A stretch of DNA of 16,086 nt from Chloroflexota bacterium. Its GTDB lineage: Bacteria > Chloroflexota > Dehalococcoidia > Lucifugimonadales > JADFKI01. Below the pieces are notes generated by a model, which saw only the letters and a list, made by a program, of their open reading frames with translations, was not told where the DNA came from and ran no database searches. The position numbers and the translations under genes are program-made. The first letter of the stretch is position 1. Every line of letters begins with the position of its first letter. The stretch lies in NCBI GenBank assembly GCA_009838595.1, contig VXRI01000364.1, forward strand, positions 744-16,829. The letters are read 5' to 3'. Of the stretch, positions 6,594 to 15,880 are shown one piece after another.

Positions 6594-8063
6594 TTACGCG
6601 CGTTCCATTGCGCCGGCTAGGACGGAGCGCAGGTTGGTCGTGCCCATCAGGTATTGGTCAACGCCGCGTGCCGCTTCCCTGCCCTCGGCGAGCGCCCAGA
6701 CTACCAGCGACTGCCCTCGCGCCATATCACCGGCAGCAAACACGCCGTCTATGCTGGTCATCTTGTTTGTGTCGGTCTGTACATTGCCGCGGCCGTCTAG
6801 CGCGACGCCCAGCTGTTCCACGATGCCTTCGCGCTGCGGACTCACGAAACCCATCGCCAGCAGCACGAGGTCGGTGTCTATCACGAACTCGCTGCCCTCT
6901 ACGCGCTCCATGCTCGGGCGACCAGATGCGTCGGGCGGTCCCCAGTTGACACGAACGGCGTGCAGCTTCTCCACGCTGCCGTTACTGCCGGAGAAGTGCG
7001 TCGTAAGCACATCGTAGTCGCGCACGCCGCCTTCTTCCTGCGAAGACGATGTGCGCAGGATCATAGGCCATTGAGGCCAGGGATTGTTCTCTCCACGCTC
7101 GGCTGGCGGCTCGGACAGCAGCTCGCACTGATAGACAATCTCTGCGCCCTGCCGGTGCGATGTACCTAAGCAGTCGGAGCCGGTATCGCCACCGCCCAGT
7201 ATGACCACGCGCTTACCCTCGGCACTGATACGCTCATCGTCAGGGATATGCTCTCCGGCGTTCAAGCGGTTCTGCTGCGTCAGGAAATCCATCGCAAAGT
7301 GCACGCCGCCCAGCTCGCGGCCGGGGACAGGCAAATCTCGCGGGATGGTGCAGCCGCCGGTAAGCACAACCGCGTCGAACTCGCGTGTCAGATCTTCGCC
7401 GGAAATGTCAACACCAACATTGACTCCGCACTTGAAGGTAATGCCCTCTACCGTCATTTGATCGACACGCCGTTGCACTACGGTCTTTTCCAGCTTGAAG
7501 TCGGGGATGCCGAGGCGCAGCAGTCCGCCAATGTAGTCGTCGCGCTCGAACACGGTAACCCAGTGTCCGCAACGATTGAGTTGCTGCGCGGCGGCAAGCC
7601 CAGCCGGACCCGAGCCGACCACAGCGACCTTCTTGCCAGTGCGCTGCGACGGCGGTTCGGGGACTATCCATCCTTCTTGCCAGCCTCTATCCGCGATCGC
7701 CTTTTCGATATACTCAATGGTGACCGGGTCTTGGTTGATGTTCAACACGCAAGCGGCTTCGCACGGCGCGGGACATATTCTGCCGGTGAACTCTGGGAAG
7801 TTGTTTGTGGAGTGAAGTTCGACCAGAGCCTCCTGCCACTTGCCTCGATACACGAGATCGTTGAAGTCGGGTATTAGATTTCCTAGCGGACAACCCGTAT
7901 GGCAGAACGGCACGGCACAGTTCATGCACCTTGCGCCCTGTTCTTTAGCCTGCTCTTCGCCCCAATTGTAGTAGAACTCGCTGAAATGCCGGAGTCGGTC
8001 GCTAACAGCCTGCTGCGGCGGTCCTTGACGTCCGTATTCCTTGAAACCCGTTGGCTTTCCCAT
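6594..8063 (-). CDS. gltD: Glutamate synthase (NADPH-type) small subunit
   Basis: GltD accepts electrons from NAD(P)H on FAD and passes them through Fe-S clusters to GltB. From ATG 8063 it has 489 residues. The N-terminal MGKPTGFKEYGR is the classic family start. Cysteine-rich segments CMNCAVPFCHTGCP and GRICPAPCEAAC bind the 4Fe-4S clusters. Two Rossmann motifs follow: VAVVGSGPAGLAAA for FAD and VVILGGGDTGSDC for NAD(P)H. The tail GVFAAGDMARGQSLVVWA is the second FAD contact. A GTG start at 8087 would add eight residues and has a better-spaced AGGA, so the true start is open; I prefer the ATG because of family similarity. It follows gltB by about 80 nt and is probably co-transcribed with it. 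Confidence 0.97.
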   Translation of the reverse strand: MGKPTGFKEYGRQGPPQQAVSDRLRHFSEFYYNWGEEQAKEQGARCMNCAVPFCHTGCPLGNLIPDFNDLVYRGKWQEALVELHSTNNFPEFTGRICPAPCEAACVLNINQDPVTIEYIEKAIADRGWQEGWIVPEPPSQRTGKKVAVVGSGPAGLAAAQQLNRCGHWVTVFERDDYIGGLLRLGIPDFKLEKTVVQRRVDQMTVEGITFKCGVNVGVDISGEDLTREFDAVVLTGGCTIPRDLPVPGRELGGVHFAMDFLTQQNRLNAGEHIPDDERISAEGKRVVILGGGDTGSDCLGTSHRQGAEIVYQCELLSEPPAERGENNPWPQWPMILRTSSSQEEGGVRDYDVLTTHFSGSNGSVEKLHAVRVNWGPPDASGRPSMERVEGSEFVIDTDLVLLAMGFVSPQREGIVEQLGVALDGRGNVQTDTNKMTSIDGVFAAGDMARGQSLVVWALAEGREAARGVDQYLMGTTNLRSVLAGAMERA

Positions 8064-8094
8064 GTATCGGTACGCCTGCGCTCTCACTCAGCCG

Positions 8095-8112
8095 TTCCTG
8101 CGATTGCAGGAA
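8095..8112 (-). promoter_or_regulatory. Intercistronic hairpin before gltD
   Basis: TTCCTGC and GCAGGAA form a perfect 7-bp stem with a 4-nt loop in the gltB-gltD gap. The 3' arm of the RNA contains AGGA, which is the only good ribosome-binding site for the GTG start at 8087. No U-run follows, so it is not a standard terminator. It could tune gltD translation or protect a processed RNA end; both are inference. Confidence 0.5.
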
Positions 8113-8143
8113 TGTCGTCGTTGTAAATGTTATGTCGTTCAGA

Positions 8144-11100
8144 TTAGTCTGCGGCAATTGCGGCTGCGCGCTCCATCAGGATGCGCTTGTAGTCGTGGGG
8201 CATCACCTTCACGAACTTGGGCAGCATCGCGCCCCAGTCGTCCAACACGCGGCGGGCGTTTGCGCTACCAGTTTGCTCGTAATGCTCTTCAATCAAGCTG
8301 CGCAGTCCGCGTTCGTCTTCGGCGTCTTCCACCTTTTCCAAGCCGACCATCTCGTGATTGCAGAGCGACGCGAAATCGCTGCTCTCGTCCAGCACATACG
8401 CCTCGCCGCCACTCATACCGGCGGCGAAATTGCGCCCGGTCGGTCCGAGCACGACTACCTTGCCGCGCGTCATATATTCGCAGCCGTGCTCGCCAACGCC
8501 TTCTACGACCGTCTCCGCGCCGCTGTTGCGCACTGCGAAGCGCTCGCCCGCGACGCCGCGAATGAACGCCTTGCCTCCCGTAGCGCCATATAATACTACA
8601 TTGCCCACGATAATGTTTTCTTCCGGCTTGAAAGACGCTTCCGGCGGCGGCGCGATGACAACCTTGCCGCCGGACAAGCCCTTGCAAAAATAGTCGTTGG
8701 CGTCGCCGCGCACGCGCATCGTAACGCCCTTCGCCAGGAACGCGGAGAAACTTTGCCCCGCCGAGCCGCTGAAGTTTATCGTTATCGTGTCGTCAGGCAG
8801 AGCCTCGATACCGTGCCGCTTGGCAATTTCGTAACTGAGCGTAGTGCCCACCGTGCGATTGCGATTGCTTATCGGCAGGTCTAGCGTCACCGCTTTCTTG
8901 GAATCGATAGCGTCCACGCACAGATCGATAAGTTCGTTGTCCAGCGCGTGTTCTAGCCCGTGGTCTTGCTCTTCACGGCAGTATTTCGCAACCGAGTCCG
9001 GCACCTGCGGCATGTGCAACAGATTGGAGAAGTCCAAACCTTGCGCCTTCCAGTGCGTGACCGCTTCGCGCGTATCGAGCCTATCCATGCGGCCTACCAT
9101 CTCGTTTATGCTACGAAAGCCCATATTCGCCATAATCTGCCGCAGTTCTTCGGCGACGAAGAAGAAGTAGTTGATGACATACTCGGGTTTGCCAGCGAAC
9201 ATCTTGCGCAGCTCGGGGTCTTGCGTAGCGACTCCGACTGAGCAGGTGTTCAGGTGGCACTTACGCAGCATAATGCAGCCGAGGCTGATTAGCGGCGCGG
9301 TCGCCATGCCGAACTCCTCCGCGCCAAGTAGGCATGCGATTGCCACATCCCTGCCCGTCTTTAGCTGCCCGTCCGTCTGCACGACGATTCTGCCACGCAG
9401 ATCGTTTAGTACCAGCACTTGCTGTGTCTCGGCGACACCGAGCTCCCACGGCAAGCCGGCGTGCTTGATGGACGATTCGGGCGATGCGCCAGTGCCGCCG
9501 CTGTCGCCGCTGATTAGCACGACATCGCCATGCCCCTTCGATACTCCTGCCGCGATAGTGCCAACGCCTGCCTCTGCGACGAGTTTGACATGCACCCGCG
9601 CGCCCGGATTGGAGTTCTTCAGGTCGTGTATAAGCTGCGCCAAGTCTTCGATGGAGTATATGTCGTGATGCGGCGGAGGTGAGATTAGTTCGACTCCGGG
9701 CGTAGAGTTACGCACCCAACCGATGTACTCGTCGATCTTGTGCCCCGGCAGTTGCCCGCCCTCGCCGGGCTTAGAGCCTTGCGCCATCTTAATCTGCAAG
9801 TCGCGTGCGCTGGCGAGGTAGTTGATGGTAACGCCGAAGCGTCCGGAGGCGACCTGCTTCATGGCGCTGTTGCGCGAGTCGCCGTTTTCGTCCGGAGTAT
9901 AGCGATGGAAGTCTTCGCCGCCTTCGCCGGTGTTGCTGCGTGCGCCGATTCGATTCATCGCTATCGCCATGGTCTCGTGCGCCTCACGGCTGATAGAGCC
10001 GAGCGAGATTGCGCCGGTGGCAAAGCGTTTCACTATGTCCGCTGCGGGTTCCACATCGTCCAAAGAAAGCGGCGTTTCCGCCATCTTGAAGTCCAACAAT
10101 CCTCTGATTGTGCAGAGTTCGCGGCTGAAATCGTTGGCGAAATCCGCGAACTGCTGGTAAGTCTCGTAATTATTCGTCTTAGTGGCGAACTGCAGGCGGC
10201 TGATGGTGTCCGGATTCCACATGTGGTATTCGCCGTCGCGCCGCCACTGGTAGAAACCGCCAGTCTGCAAGTCTAGGCTGCCCGTAGGCGAAAGTTGGTG
10301 GAATGCCGCTTCGTGGCGCTTGCGGCTTTCCTGCTCTATCTCGTAGATGCCGATGCCGCCGATGCGCGATGGCGTCCAAGTGAAGTAGTCGTCGATGAAT
10401 TCGGAGTTCAGCCCCACAGCCTCGAATATCTGCGCGCCGCGGTAGCTTTCGATTGTGGATATGCCCATCTTGGACATAATCTTCAGGATGCCTTTGTCAG
10501 CAGCCTTTATGTAGTTGTACACGCCTGTTTCGTAATCGAACATTCTCGCTAGCGCGCCGCCATCTTCCGCCATATCACGGATTGTCTCGAATGCGAGATA
10601 TGGATTGACAGCGACCGCGCCGTAGCCGATGAGCAATGCAAGATGCGCGACCTCGCGCGGCTCGCCGGATTCGACGATGAGGCTGACTTTCGTGCGCATG
10701 CCCTGCCGTATAAGGTGGTGATGCACCGCAGCGACGGCGAGAAGGCTGGGGATGGGCGCGTTGTACACATCCACGCACCTATCGGACAGTATGATGATTG
10801 TGTTGCCTTCTTCAACGGCTTCGTATGCTTCGTCGCATATCCGCCGGACTGCGCGTGCGAGTGCGCCGTCATTTTCGTCTGTGGTGAAAAGCGTGCGTAT
10901 CGTCTTTGCCTTCAAGCCGGGCAGGTTGATATGGCGTATCTTTTCGAGTTCAGGGTTGGACAGTACCGGGCGCCTTACGCGCAGTGTGCGGCAATGTTCC
11001 GGTGTCTCGGTGAACAGATTGCGCTCGCTGCCAACGCGTGATTCGAGAGATGTAACGAGTTCTTCGCGGATTGCGTCCAGCGGCGGATTGCTGACTTGCG

Positions 11101-12685
11101 CGAACAGCTGTTTGAAGTAGTTGAAGAGTAACGGGCTTTGCTCGGAGAGGACAGCGAGCGGCGAGTCGTTGCCCATCGAGCCTATTGGTTCGCTGCCAGT
11201 CTCCGCCATCGGCTCCATAATTATGCGCATATCTTCGAGCGTGTAGCCGAATGCCACCTGGCGCGCGGTCAGACCGCCGTTGGTGAAGGTCGGCTGCTCC
11301 GGCGTGTCCGGAATATCGTCCAGAGACACGCGGTTCTCGCGCAGCCATTCACCGTAGGGCTGCTGCGCGGCGAGCGCGCTCTTCAGCTCTGTGTCGTCCA
11401 CGAGGCGGCCATCTTCGGTGTCCAGCATGAACATACGGCCAGGGTGGATGCGGTCCTTGAACAGCACATCTTCCGCCGGCACATCCAGCACGCCGGTCTC
11501 GGACGCCATCACTAGCAAGTCGTCGGTCGTAACAAGATAGCGGCACGGGCGCAAGCCGTTTCTGTCGAGCACGGCGCACACCTTAGCGCCATCGGACGCG
11601 ATGATGAGAGCGGGACCGTCCCACGGTTCCATCAGGCAGGAATGATACTCGTAAAAGTCCTTCTTAGCCTGGTCCATCGGCAGGTGGTCGCCCCACGCCT
11701 CCGGGATCATCATCATCAAGGCATGCGGCAGGGAGCGGCCCGTGGCGAGCAGCAGTTCCAGCGCGTTGTCGAAGCTGGCAGTGTCGCTCTGCACGCCCTT
11801 CGTGATGATGGGCAGCAGTTTATCCAAATCATCGCCGAGCGCATCGGACGCGAACATGCCCTCGCGCGCCGTCATCCAGTTGATGTTGCCGCGCAGGGTG
11901 TTTATCTCGCCGTTGTGGATAACCATGCGATACGGGTGCGCCAGCCGCCAAGAGCCGAGCGTGTTTGTGCTAAAGCGCGAGTGCACCAGCGCGAAGGCAG
12001 TTACGACTGCCTCGTTCGCCAAGTCGTGGTAGAAGTGCTGAAGCTGCGTAGCGTGAATCAGCCCCTTATACACAATTTTGTTCGGCGATAGGCTGGATAC
12101 ATAAAAGTCATTCCATTCGTCCAAACCGGATTCCGCAACGGCGTCCTCAAATTGCCTGCGAATGATATACAGATTCAGTTCGAAGTCGAAGTCAGTCTGC
12201 AAGTCCGCGCTGCGCCCCACGAAGAACTGCCTAATAGCGGGCATTACCTCGGCTGATAATGTACCAATCTCACTGGGTGAGACAGGCACATCACGCCAGC
12301 CAAGCAGCGTCTGTCCTTCCTGTTCCACAAAGCCACGCACTATGTCTTCGACTTGGCGCTGCTTCGCTTCGTCGTGCGGCATGAAAACCATGCCGACCGC
12401 GTAATGGCCCGGTTGCGGAGGCTCGATGCCAAGTTGCTGCATCTCCTTGCGAAAAAACTCATGCGGCATCTGTATCAGTACGCCGGCGCCGTCGCCCGTC
12501 TCCGGGTCAGCGCCCTTCGCGCCGCGATGTTCGAGATTGCACAGCACCTCAAGTCCGCGCTTGAGGATGTCGTGCGATCGCACACCCTTGATATTGGCGA
12601 CAAGCCCCACACCGCAGGCTTCGTGCTCGAAACGCGGGTCGTACAGCCCTTGCTTGGTCAAGTTGGGTATGTATCTCTCGGACAT
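8144..12685 (-). CDS. gltB: Glutamate synthase large subunit
   Basis: GltB makes two glutamates from glutamine and 2-oxoglutarate using electrons from GltD. The 1513 residues are the normal length for bacterial alpha subunits. The class II amidotransferase domain starts at Cys24 in [10 protein letters not shown], so a 23-residue propeptide is expected to be removed to expose the nucleophile. The domain contains [18 protein letters not shown] (51-68) and [10 protein letters not shown]. The FMN/synthase domain spans roughly 860-1200, with [14 protein letters not shown] (970-983) and [11 protein letters not shown]. The 3Fe-4S cysteines are C1137, C1143 and C1148 in [17 protein letters not shown]-terminal GXGXG beta-helix domain follows. 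GAGAGG lies 7 nt before the ATG. No frameshift is seen. Its own promoter lies just upstream, and gltD follows. Confidence 0.98.
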   Translation of the reverse strand: MSERYIPNLTKQGLYDPRFEHEACGVGLVANIKGVRSHDILKRGLEVLCNLEHRGAKGADPETGDGAGVLIQMPHEFFRKEMQQLGIEPPQPGHYAVGMVFMPHDEAKQRQVEDIVRGFVEQEGQTLLGWRDVPVSPSEIGTLSAEVMPAIRQFFVGRSADLQTDFDFELNLYIIRRQFEDAVAESGLDEWNDFYVSSLSPNKIVYKGLIHATQLQHFYHDLANEAVVTAFALVHSRFSTNTLGSWRLAHPYRMVIHNGEINTLRGNINWMTAREGMFASDALGDDLDKLLPIITKGVQSDTASFDNALELLLATGRSLPHALMMMIPEAWGDHLPMDQAKKDFYEYHSCLMEPWDGPALIIASDGAKVCAVLDRNGLRPCRYLVTTDDLLVMASETGVLDVPAEDVLFKDRIHPGRMFMLDTEDGRLVDDTELKSALAAQQPYGEWLRENRVSLDDIPDTPEQPTFTNGGLTARQVAFGYTLEDMRIIMEPMAETGSEPIGSMGNDSPLAVLSEQSPLLFNYFKQLFAQVSNPPLDAIREELVTSLESRVGSERNLFTETPEHCRTLRVRRPVLSNPELEKIRHINLPGLKAKTIRTLFTTDENDGALARAVRRICDEAYEAVEEGNTIIILSDRCVDVYNAPIPSLLAVAAVHHHLIRQGMRTKVSLIVESGEPREVAHLALLIGYGAVAVNPYLAFETIRDMAEDGGALARMFDYETGVYNYIKAADKGILKIMSKMGISTIESYRGAQIFEAVGLNSEFIDDYFTWTPSRIGGIGIYEIEQESRKRHEAAFHQLSPTGSLDLQTGGFYQWRRDGEYHMWNPDTISRLQFATKTNNYETYQQFADFANDFSRELCTIRGLLDFKMAETPLSLDDVEPAADIVKRFATGAISLGSISREAHETMAIAMNRIGARSNTGEGGEDFHRYTPDENGDSRNSAMKQVASGRFGVTINYLASARDLQIKMAQGSKPGEGGQLPGHKIDEYIGWVRNSTPGVELISPPPHHDIYSIEDLAQLIHDLKNSNPGARVHVKLVAEAGVGTIAAGVSKGHGDVVLISGDSGGTGASPESSIKHAGLPWELGVAETQQVLVLNDLRGRIVVQTDGQLKTGRDVAIACLLGAEEFGMATAPLISLGCIMLRKCHLNTCSVGVATQDPELRKMFAGKPEYVINYFFFVAEELRQIMANMGFRSINEMVGRMDRLDTREAVTHWKAQGLDFSNLLHMPQVPDSVAKYCREEQDHGLEHALDNELIDLCVDAIDSKKAVTLDLPISNRNRTVGTTLSYEIAKRHGIEALPDDTITINFSGSAGQSFSAFLAKGVTMRVRGDANDYFCKGLSGGKVVIAPPPEASFKPEENIIVGNVVLYGATGGKAFIRGVAGERFAVRNSGAETVVEGVGEHGCEYMTRGKVVVLGPTGRNFAAGMSGGEAYVLDESSDFASLCNHEMVGLEKVEDAEDERGLRSLIEEHYEQTGSANARRVLDDWGAMLPKFVKVMPHDYKRILMERAAAIAAD

Positions 12686-12740
12686 ATCCGTGCCTCTCGT
12701 CGGTTACCTTTTACCTTATAGATACAGGTAGGTATTGCGC

Positions 12741-12769
12741 CTTATAGTATGGGGAAAATCTAGTGTGAA
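12741..12769 (-). promoter_or_regulatory. Promoter for gltBD
   Basis: On the minus strand TTCACA (12764-12769) and TATAAG (12741-12746), each 5/6 to consensus, are separated by exactly 17 bp. The leader would be about 50 nt. The octamer CTATAAGG at this -10 recurs 26 bp downstream (12714-12721), making a direct repeat over the start region that might bind a regulator. The remaining glnA-gltB gap, back to 12892, shows no gene. Confidence 0.7.
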
Positions 12770-12892
12770 GAAAATCGCGGCTCTCCGGTGCATGGGGCTG
12801 CGCGGGGATTGCGCACTACACGAAGGCGGGAATTAGGATTTGCGAGAGAATCGAAACGCCGCGTCCGTAGTGCGATTGCCGAGCCGCCGGCG

Positions 12893-14230
12893 TTATAGTA
12901 CCGGCAGATAGTGCTCTTTCTCGTAGTCCGCCACACGGCTGTGATAGTTCTCCCACTCTATCTTCTTATTTTCGATGAAGCTGTTGAACACAGCCTCTCC
13001 CAGCGCGTCGCGCACGAGTTCACTCCGTTCGGTGATGCCAATTGCCTCCCACAGATTGGCGGGCAGCGCCTCGATGCCAAGTTCGTCGCGTTCCGCTTGC
13101 GTCAGGCGAAGAGCGTTCATCTGCGCCGGTTGCGGGAATTCGTATCGATTCTCAATGCCTTTTAAGCCAGCCGCCAGCATGACACTGAACGCCAGATATG
13201 GATTGCACGCAGGATCGGGTGCACGATACTCGATGCGCCGAGAGTCTTCCCTCCCCGGCTTGAAGTCGGGTACGCGAATGAGGTCGGCGCGGTTGACAGT
13301 TGACCATGTAACGTAGGTCGGCGCCTCGAACGCTGGCACAAGGCGCTTGTACGAGTTCACCCATTGGTTCGTTACGGCGGTAATCTCGCGGGCGTGCTTC
13401 ATCAGCCCTGCAATGAAGAACTTCGCCGTCTCGGACAGGTGATATTCGTCATCGTCGTCGTAGAAGGCGTTCCTGTCGCCTTGGAACAGCGATTGGTGCA
13501 TGTGCATGCCGCTGCCATTCACGCCGTCCAGCGGCTTGGGCATGAAGGTCGCGTAGTAGCAGCTCTGCCGCGCGACCTCTTTGACCACCAGCCGATAGGT
13601 CATAATCGTGTCCGCCATGGTGAGGGCGTCTGAGTGGCGCAGATCGATTTCGTGCTGGCTGGGTGCGCCTTCTTGATGGCTGGATTCGACGGGAATGCCG
13701 ATGTCTTCGAGCGTCAGGACGGTCTGGCGGCGCAGGTCGGTCGCATCGTCACCGGCGCCCTGCCCGAAGTAGCTGCCCCTGTCCTCAGTAACCGTGCCTT
13801 TCGCATCTTTGAAATAGAAGTACTCTATTTCCGGACCGACATAGTAGGTATAGCCGAGTTTCGATGCGTCCGCGAGGTTGCGCCTGAGCACGGCGCGCGG
13901 GTCGCTTTCGAGAGGTTCGTCGTCGGGCGTGATTATGTCGCAGAACATGCGGGCAACGGCGTTCTCTCTCGGTCGCCATGGCAGCACGTTAAAGGTGTTA
14001 GGGTCGGGCAGCGCGTACATATCGCGCTCGTCCGAGCGTACAAAACCTTCGATTGCAGACCCGTCGAAGCCCATGCCGCGTGTGAGCGAGTGTTCGAGCT
14101 CTTCGACTGTGATGGCGAAGCCTTTCAAGTTGCCTAATATGTCGGCGAACCATAAGCGAATAAACTTAACATCGTTCTCTCGCGCTTCACGCAGAACGAA
14201 TTCAGTCGCTTCGTAATCTCTCGCCAACAT
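12893..14230 (-). CDS. glnA: Glutamine synthetase type I (GSI-alpha-like)
   Basis: It makes glutamine from glutamate, ammonia and ATP as a cytoplasmic dodecamer. The 445 residues equal the short Bacillus-type length. Motifs are MGFDGSAIEGF (53-63), GPEIEYF (132-138), SHQEGAPSQHEIDL (184-197), the ATP-site NGSGMHMHQS (238-247), the glutamate-flap region VNSYKRLVPAFEAP, and RIEYRAPDPACNPYLA. Arg65 follows GSAIEGFV at the place of Arg62 in Bacillus GS, the residue tied to glutamine feedback inhibition. The adenylylation tyrosine of beta-type enzymes (NLYDLP context) is absent; the aligned stretch reads MNALRLT. Control is therefore expected through feedback and transcription, not adenylylation. 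AGAGG lies 6 nt before the ATG. gltB follows after a 207-nt gap with its own promoter. Confidence 0.97.
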   Translation of the reverse strand: MLARDYEATEFVLREARENDVKFIRLWFADILGNLKGFAITVEELEHSLTRGMGFDGSAIEGFVRSDERDMYALPDPNTFNVLPWRPRENAVARMFCDIITPDDEPLESDPRAVLRRNLADASKLGYTYYVGPEIEYFYFKDAKGTVTEDRGSYFGQGAGDDATDLRRQTVLTLEDIGIPVESSHQEGAPSQHEIDLRHSDALTMADTIMTYRLVVKEVARQSCYYATFMPKPLDGVNGSGMHMHQSLFQGDRNAFYDDDDEYHLSETAKFFIAGLMKHAREITAVTNQWVNSYKRLVPAFEAPTYVTWSTVNRADLIRVPDFKPGREDSRRIEYRAPDPACNPYLAFSVMLAAGLKGIENRYEFPQPAQMNALRLTQAERDELGIEALPANLWEAIGITERSELVRDALGEAVFNSFIENKKIEWENYHSRVADYEKEHYLPVL

Positions 14231-14353
14231 GTCAGCCTCTTTGTAATCGCCACGCTCGCCGCTTGCGGCATGTGAGCAAGCACGAATATCAGACAGCCGT
14301 GCCTGCGGTGATTACCATAATACTGCTGCACGCCTGTAATTCGTGGTTGAGAT

Positions 14354-14382
14354 ATTATATCAGTTTGTGAAAATTGTGTCAA
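14354..14382 (-). promoter_or_regulatory. Consensus sigma70 promoter of glnA
   Basis: The minus strand carries a perfect TTGACA (14377-14382), a 17-bp spacer and a perfect TATAAT (14354-14359). Transcription would start near 14346, giving a leader of about 115 nt. Just before the ribosome-binding site the leader can fold into a hairpin around GCCGCAAGCGGC (14259-14270), flanked by GCTC/GAGC. Confidence 0.88.
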
Positions 14383-14400
14383 TCTAATGTGCAGGCTCAC

Positions 14401-14678
14401 GCGTATATTGCACAGATAGATACACAGGCAATTTTGCCCACCCTAGCCATACCGCAGAAGGGGAAGGGACAAGTTGGCGACAACCCTCCCCAACGACCTT
14501 CCTATTACTGCAACGGACAGCAGGGCACAAGGACGCCACATTGCCAGCCAGCCCCTTGCGGCGACTTCTTTTTGACGCCAAAGAAGCCTGCACAACTCCA
14601 CCCTCGACGCTGCGCAGGCTTCGGTTCCTCGGCTATGACAGCCCTCAATTTATCATCATAGTCAGTAGTGCGCCGGCG
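14401..14678. other. Non-coding gap between glnII and glnA with stacked inverted repeats
   Basis: The 448-nt gene-free gap (14231-14678) holds the glnA promoter and leader on its left. The rest shows no credible gene. It contains an imperfect hairpin between GGGGAAGGG (14460-14468) and CCCTCCCC (14484-14491), with an inner GTTG/CAAC. A 7-bp repeat CTTCTTT/AAAGAAG (14565-14586) overlaps the terminator-like hairpin at 14583-14622. The density of small inverted repeats would fit a dispersed repeat, but a second copy is not present in this window. Confidence 0.4.
14583..14622 (-). terminator. Probable terminator hairpin after glnII
   Basis: As RNA from the minus strand, GAAGCCUGCGCA pairs with UGUGCAGGCUUC through 12 bp including one G-U, around a 16-nt loop. 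It is followed by UUUGGCG, a weak U tract. It begins 56 nt after the glnII stop. A competing 7-bp stem (14565-14586) shares four bases with it on its 3' side. Intrinsic termination is likely but not certain given the poor U-run. Confidence 0.5.
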
Positions 14679-15689
14679 TTACGCCGATGCCGATGCGCCG
14701 ACGGTGTTGATGATGAGTTCCGTAACCTTGTACGGATCCATATTGGCGTTGGGTCGCCTATCTTCGATGTAGCCCTTGCCGTCGCGGGCGACCTGCCAAG
14801 GTATCCGCACGGACGCCCCCCTGTCGGAGACGCCGTATTTGAACTCCTTGTAGGATGCGGTCTCGTGTAGTCCGGTCAACCTCTGTTCGATGTCCGCGCC
14901 ATAGTTGGCGATATGCTCTTCGTGGTTGCCGCCAAGCGCCTCTGCCGCGGCAATGCAGGCATCGTAGTTCTCGCGCATGGCGTTCGTGGAGAAGTTGGTG
15001 TGCGCTCCGGCGCCGTTCCAGTCACCCTTGACGGGTTTGGGATCGAGCGTGGCAGCGACGCTGTGCTTCTCACCGATGCGATACAATAGCCAGCGTGCAA
15101 CCCAGAGCTGGTCTGCTACTGTGGGCGAGCCGATGGGACCGACCTGGAATTCCCACTGCGCGGGCATAACTTCGGCGTTGATGCCGGAGATTTCCAAGCC
15201 GGCTGCAATGCAGGCGTCGAGGTGCTCTTCGACTACAGGGCGGCCGAACACTTCGTCCGAGCCGACGCCGCAGTAGTAGCCGCCCTGCGGTGCGGGGAAG
15301 CCATTCTCGGGCCAGCCAAGCGGCTGCGACCTGACGCCGGTGAAGAAGGTGTATTCCTGCTCGATGCCGAACCAGAAGTCCAGGTCGGCGTACTTCTCGG
15401 CGGCGGCGGCGCATGCTGCGCGAGTGTTGGACGGATGCGGGGTCATGTCCGGCAGTAGCACTTCGCACATCACTAGCACGTTGTCGCCGCCACGAATCGG
15501 GTCCGGGCAGGTGAACACAGGGTTCAGCACACAGTCCGACGCATCGCCGGGCGCCTGGTTGGTGCTTGAGCCGTCAAAGCCCCACACCGGCGGCTCTTCG
15601 CCGACAGGTATCACCTTACCCTTAGAGCGGAGTTTGGCGGTAGGCTCGGTGCCGTCCACCCAGATGTATTCCGCCTTGTAAACATTCAT
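14679..15689 (-). CDS. glnII: Glutamine synthetase type II
   Basis: This is a eukaryote-like GSII, the family found in Rhizobiaceae, Streptomyces and Frankia and in plants, and unrelated in close sequence to the neighbouring GSI. The 336 residues are the usual length. Motifs are WGFDGSSTNQAPG (36-48), FWFGIEQEYTFF (105-116), GVGSDEVFGRPVVEEH (141-156), GINAEVMPAQWEFQVGP (169-185), GDWNGAGAHTNFST (222-235) and SDRGASVRIPW (288-298). It should catalyse the same ATP-dependent amidation of glutamate as GSI. The start is firm: AGGAGG lies 6 nt before ATG 15689. It lies 448 nt upstream of glnA, on the same strand, with a probable terminator between. Having both GS types beside GOGAT suggests specialised roles, for example different ammonium levels; that is inference. 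Confidence 0.97.
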   Translation of the reverse strand: MNVYKAEYIWVDGTEPTAKLRSKGKVIPVGEEPPVWGFDGSSTNQAPGDASDCVLNPVFTCPDPIRGGDNVLVMCEVLLPDMTPHPSNTRAACAAAAEKYADLDFWFGIEQEYTFFTGVRSQPLGWPENGFPAPQGGYYCGVGSDEVFGRPVVEEHLDACIAAGLEISGINAEVMPAQWEFQVGPIGSPTVADQLWVARWLLYRIGEKHSVAATLDPKPVKGDWNGAGAHTNFSTNAMRENYDACIAAAEALGGNHEEHIANYGADIEQRLTGLHETASYKEFKYGVSDRGASVRIPWQVARDGKGYIEDRRPNANMDPYKVTELIINTVGASASA

Positions 15690-15741
15690 TCTTTGCCTCC
15701 TGCTGGGACTATATGACTAGAGCGCCTTAACAGATTATCGA

Positions 15742-15755
15742 CCCGATATGTCGGG
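15742..15755. repeat. Short palindrome in the glnII leader
   Basis: CCCGA-TATG-TCGGG is a perfect 5-bp stem with a 4-nt centre, 53 nt before the glnII start. It could be an operator or a small RNA hairpin; nothing else supports a function. Confidence 0.35.
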
Positions 15756-15802
15756 CGAATTGGCGTGTGATACGCTGCCGCAAATCGGTTTAGACAGCAA
15801 AC

Positions 15803-15834
15803 CAGCGAGACTTTCATGTGATAAAGCCTCGCTG
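15803..15834 (-). promoter_or_regulatory. Strong 12-bp hairpin upstream of glnII
   Basis: In minus-strand RNA, CAGCGAGGCUUU pairs with AAAGUCUCGCUG (12 bp, one G-U) around the 8-nt loop AUCACAUG. It begins 4 nt past the candidate -10 of the glnII promoter, so it would form the very 5' end of that transcript. For read-through from the small upstream ORF it would be an intercistronic hairpin. No U-run follows on this strand, so a terminator role is doubtful. Confidence 0.6.
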
Positions 15835-15837
15835 ATA

Positions 15838-15866
15838 ATTTTACAAGATTTATGGTTGGTTTCCAA
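15838..15866 (-). promoter_or_regulatory. Candidate glnII promoter
   Basis: TTGGAA (15861-15866, 4/6) and TAAAAT (15838-15843, 5/6) on the minus strand are 17 bp apart. The start would be near 15830, giving a leader of about 140 nt that contains the 12-bp hairpin. Confidence 0.45.
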
Positions 15867-15880
15867 TTAAACAGCCGGGA

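Noticed and set aside
12812..12874. CGCACTAC/GTAGTGCG inverted repeat after glnA, considered as a terminator
   Set aside because: Only 8 bp with a 47-nt loop and no U-run; too weak to call.
14231..14346. Known glutamine riboswitch in the glnA leader
   Set aside because: I could not find the conserved core of the known glutamine-sensing RNAs; only generic hairpins are visible.
14374..14661. 95-codon plus-strand and 69-codon minus-strand frames in the glnII-glnA gap
   Set aside because: Biased, motif-free products over a hairpin-rich stretch, with no ribosome-binding site and overlap with the glnA promoter and glnII terminator.
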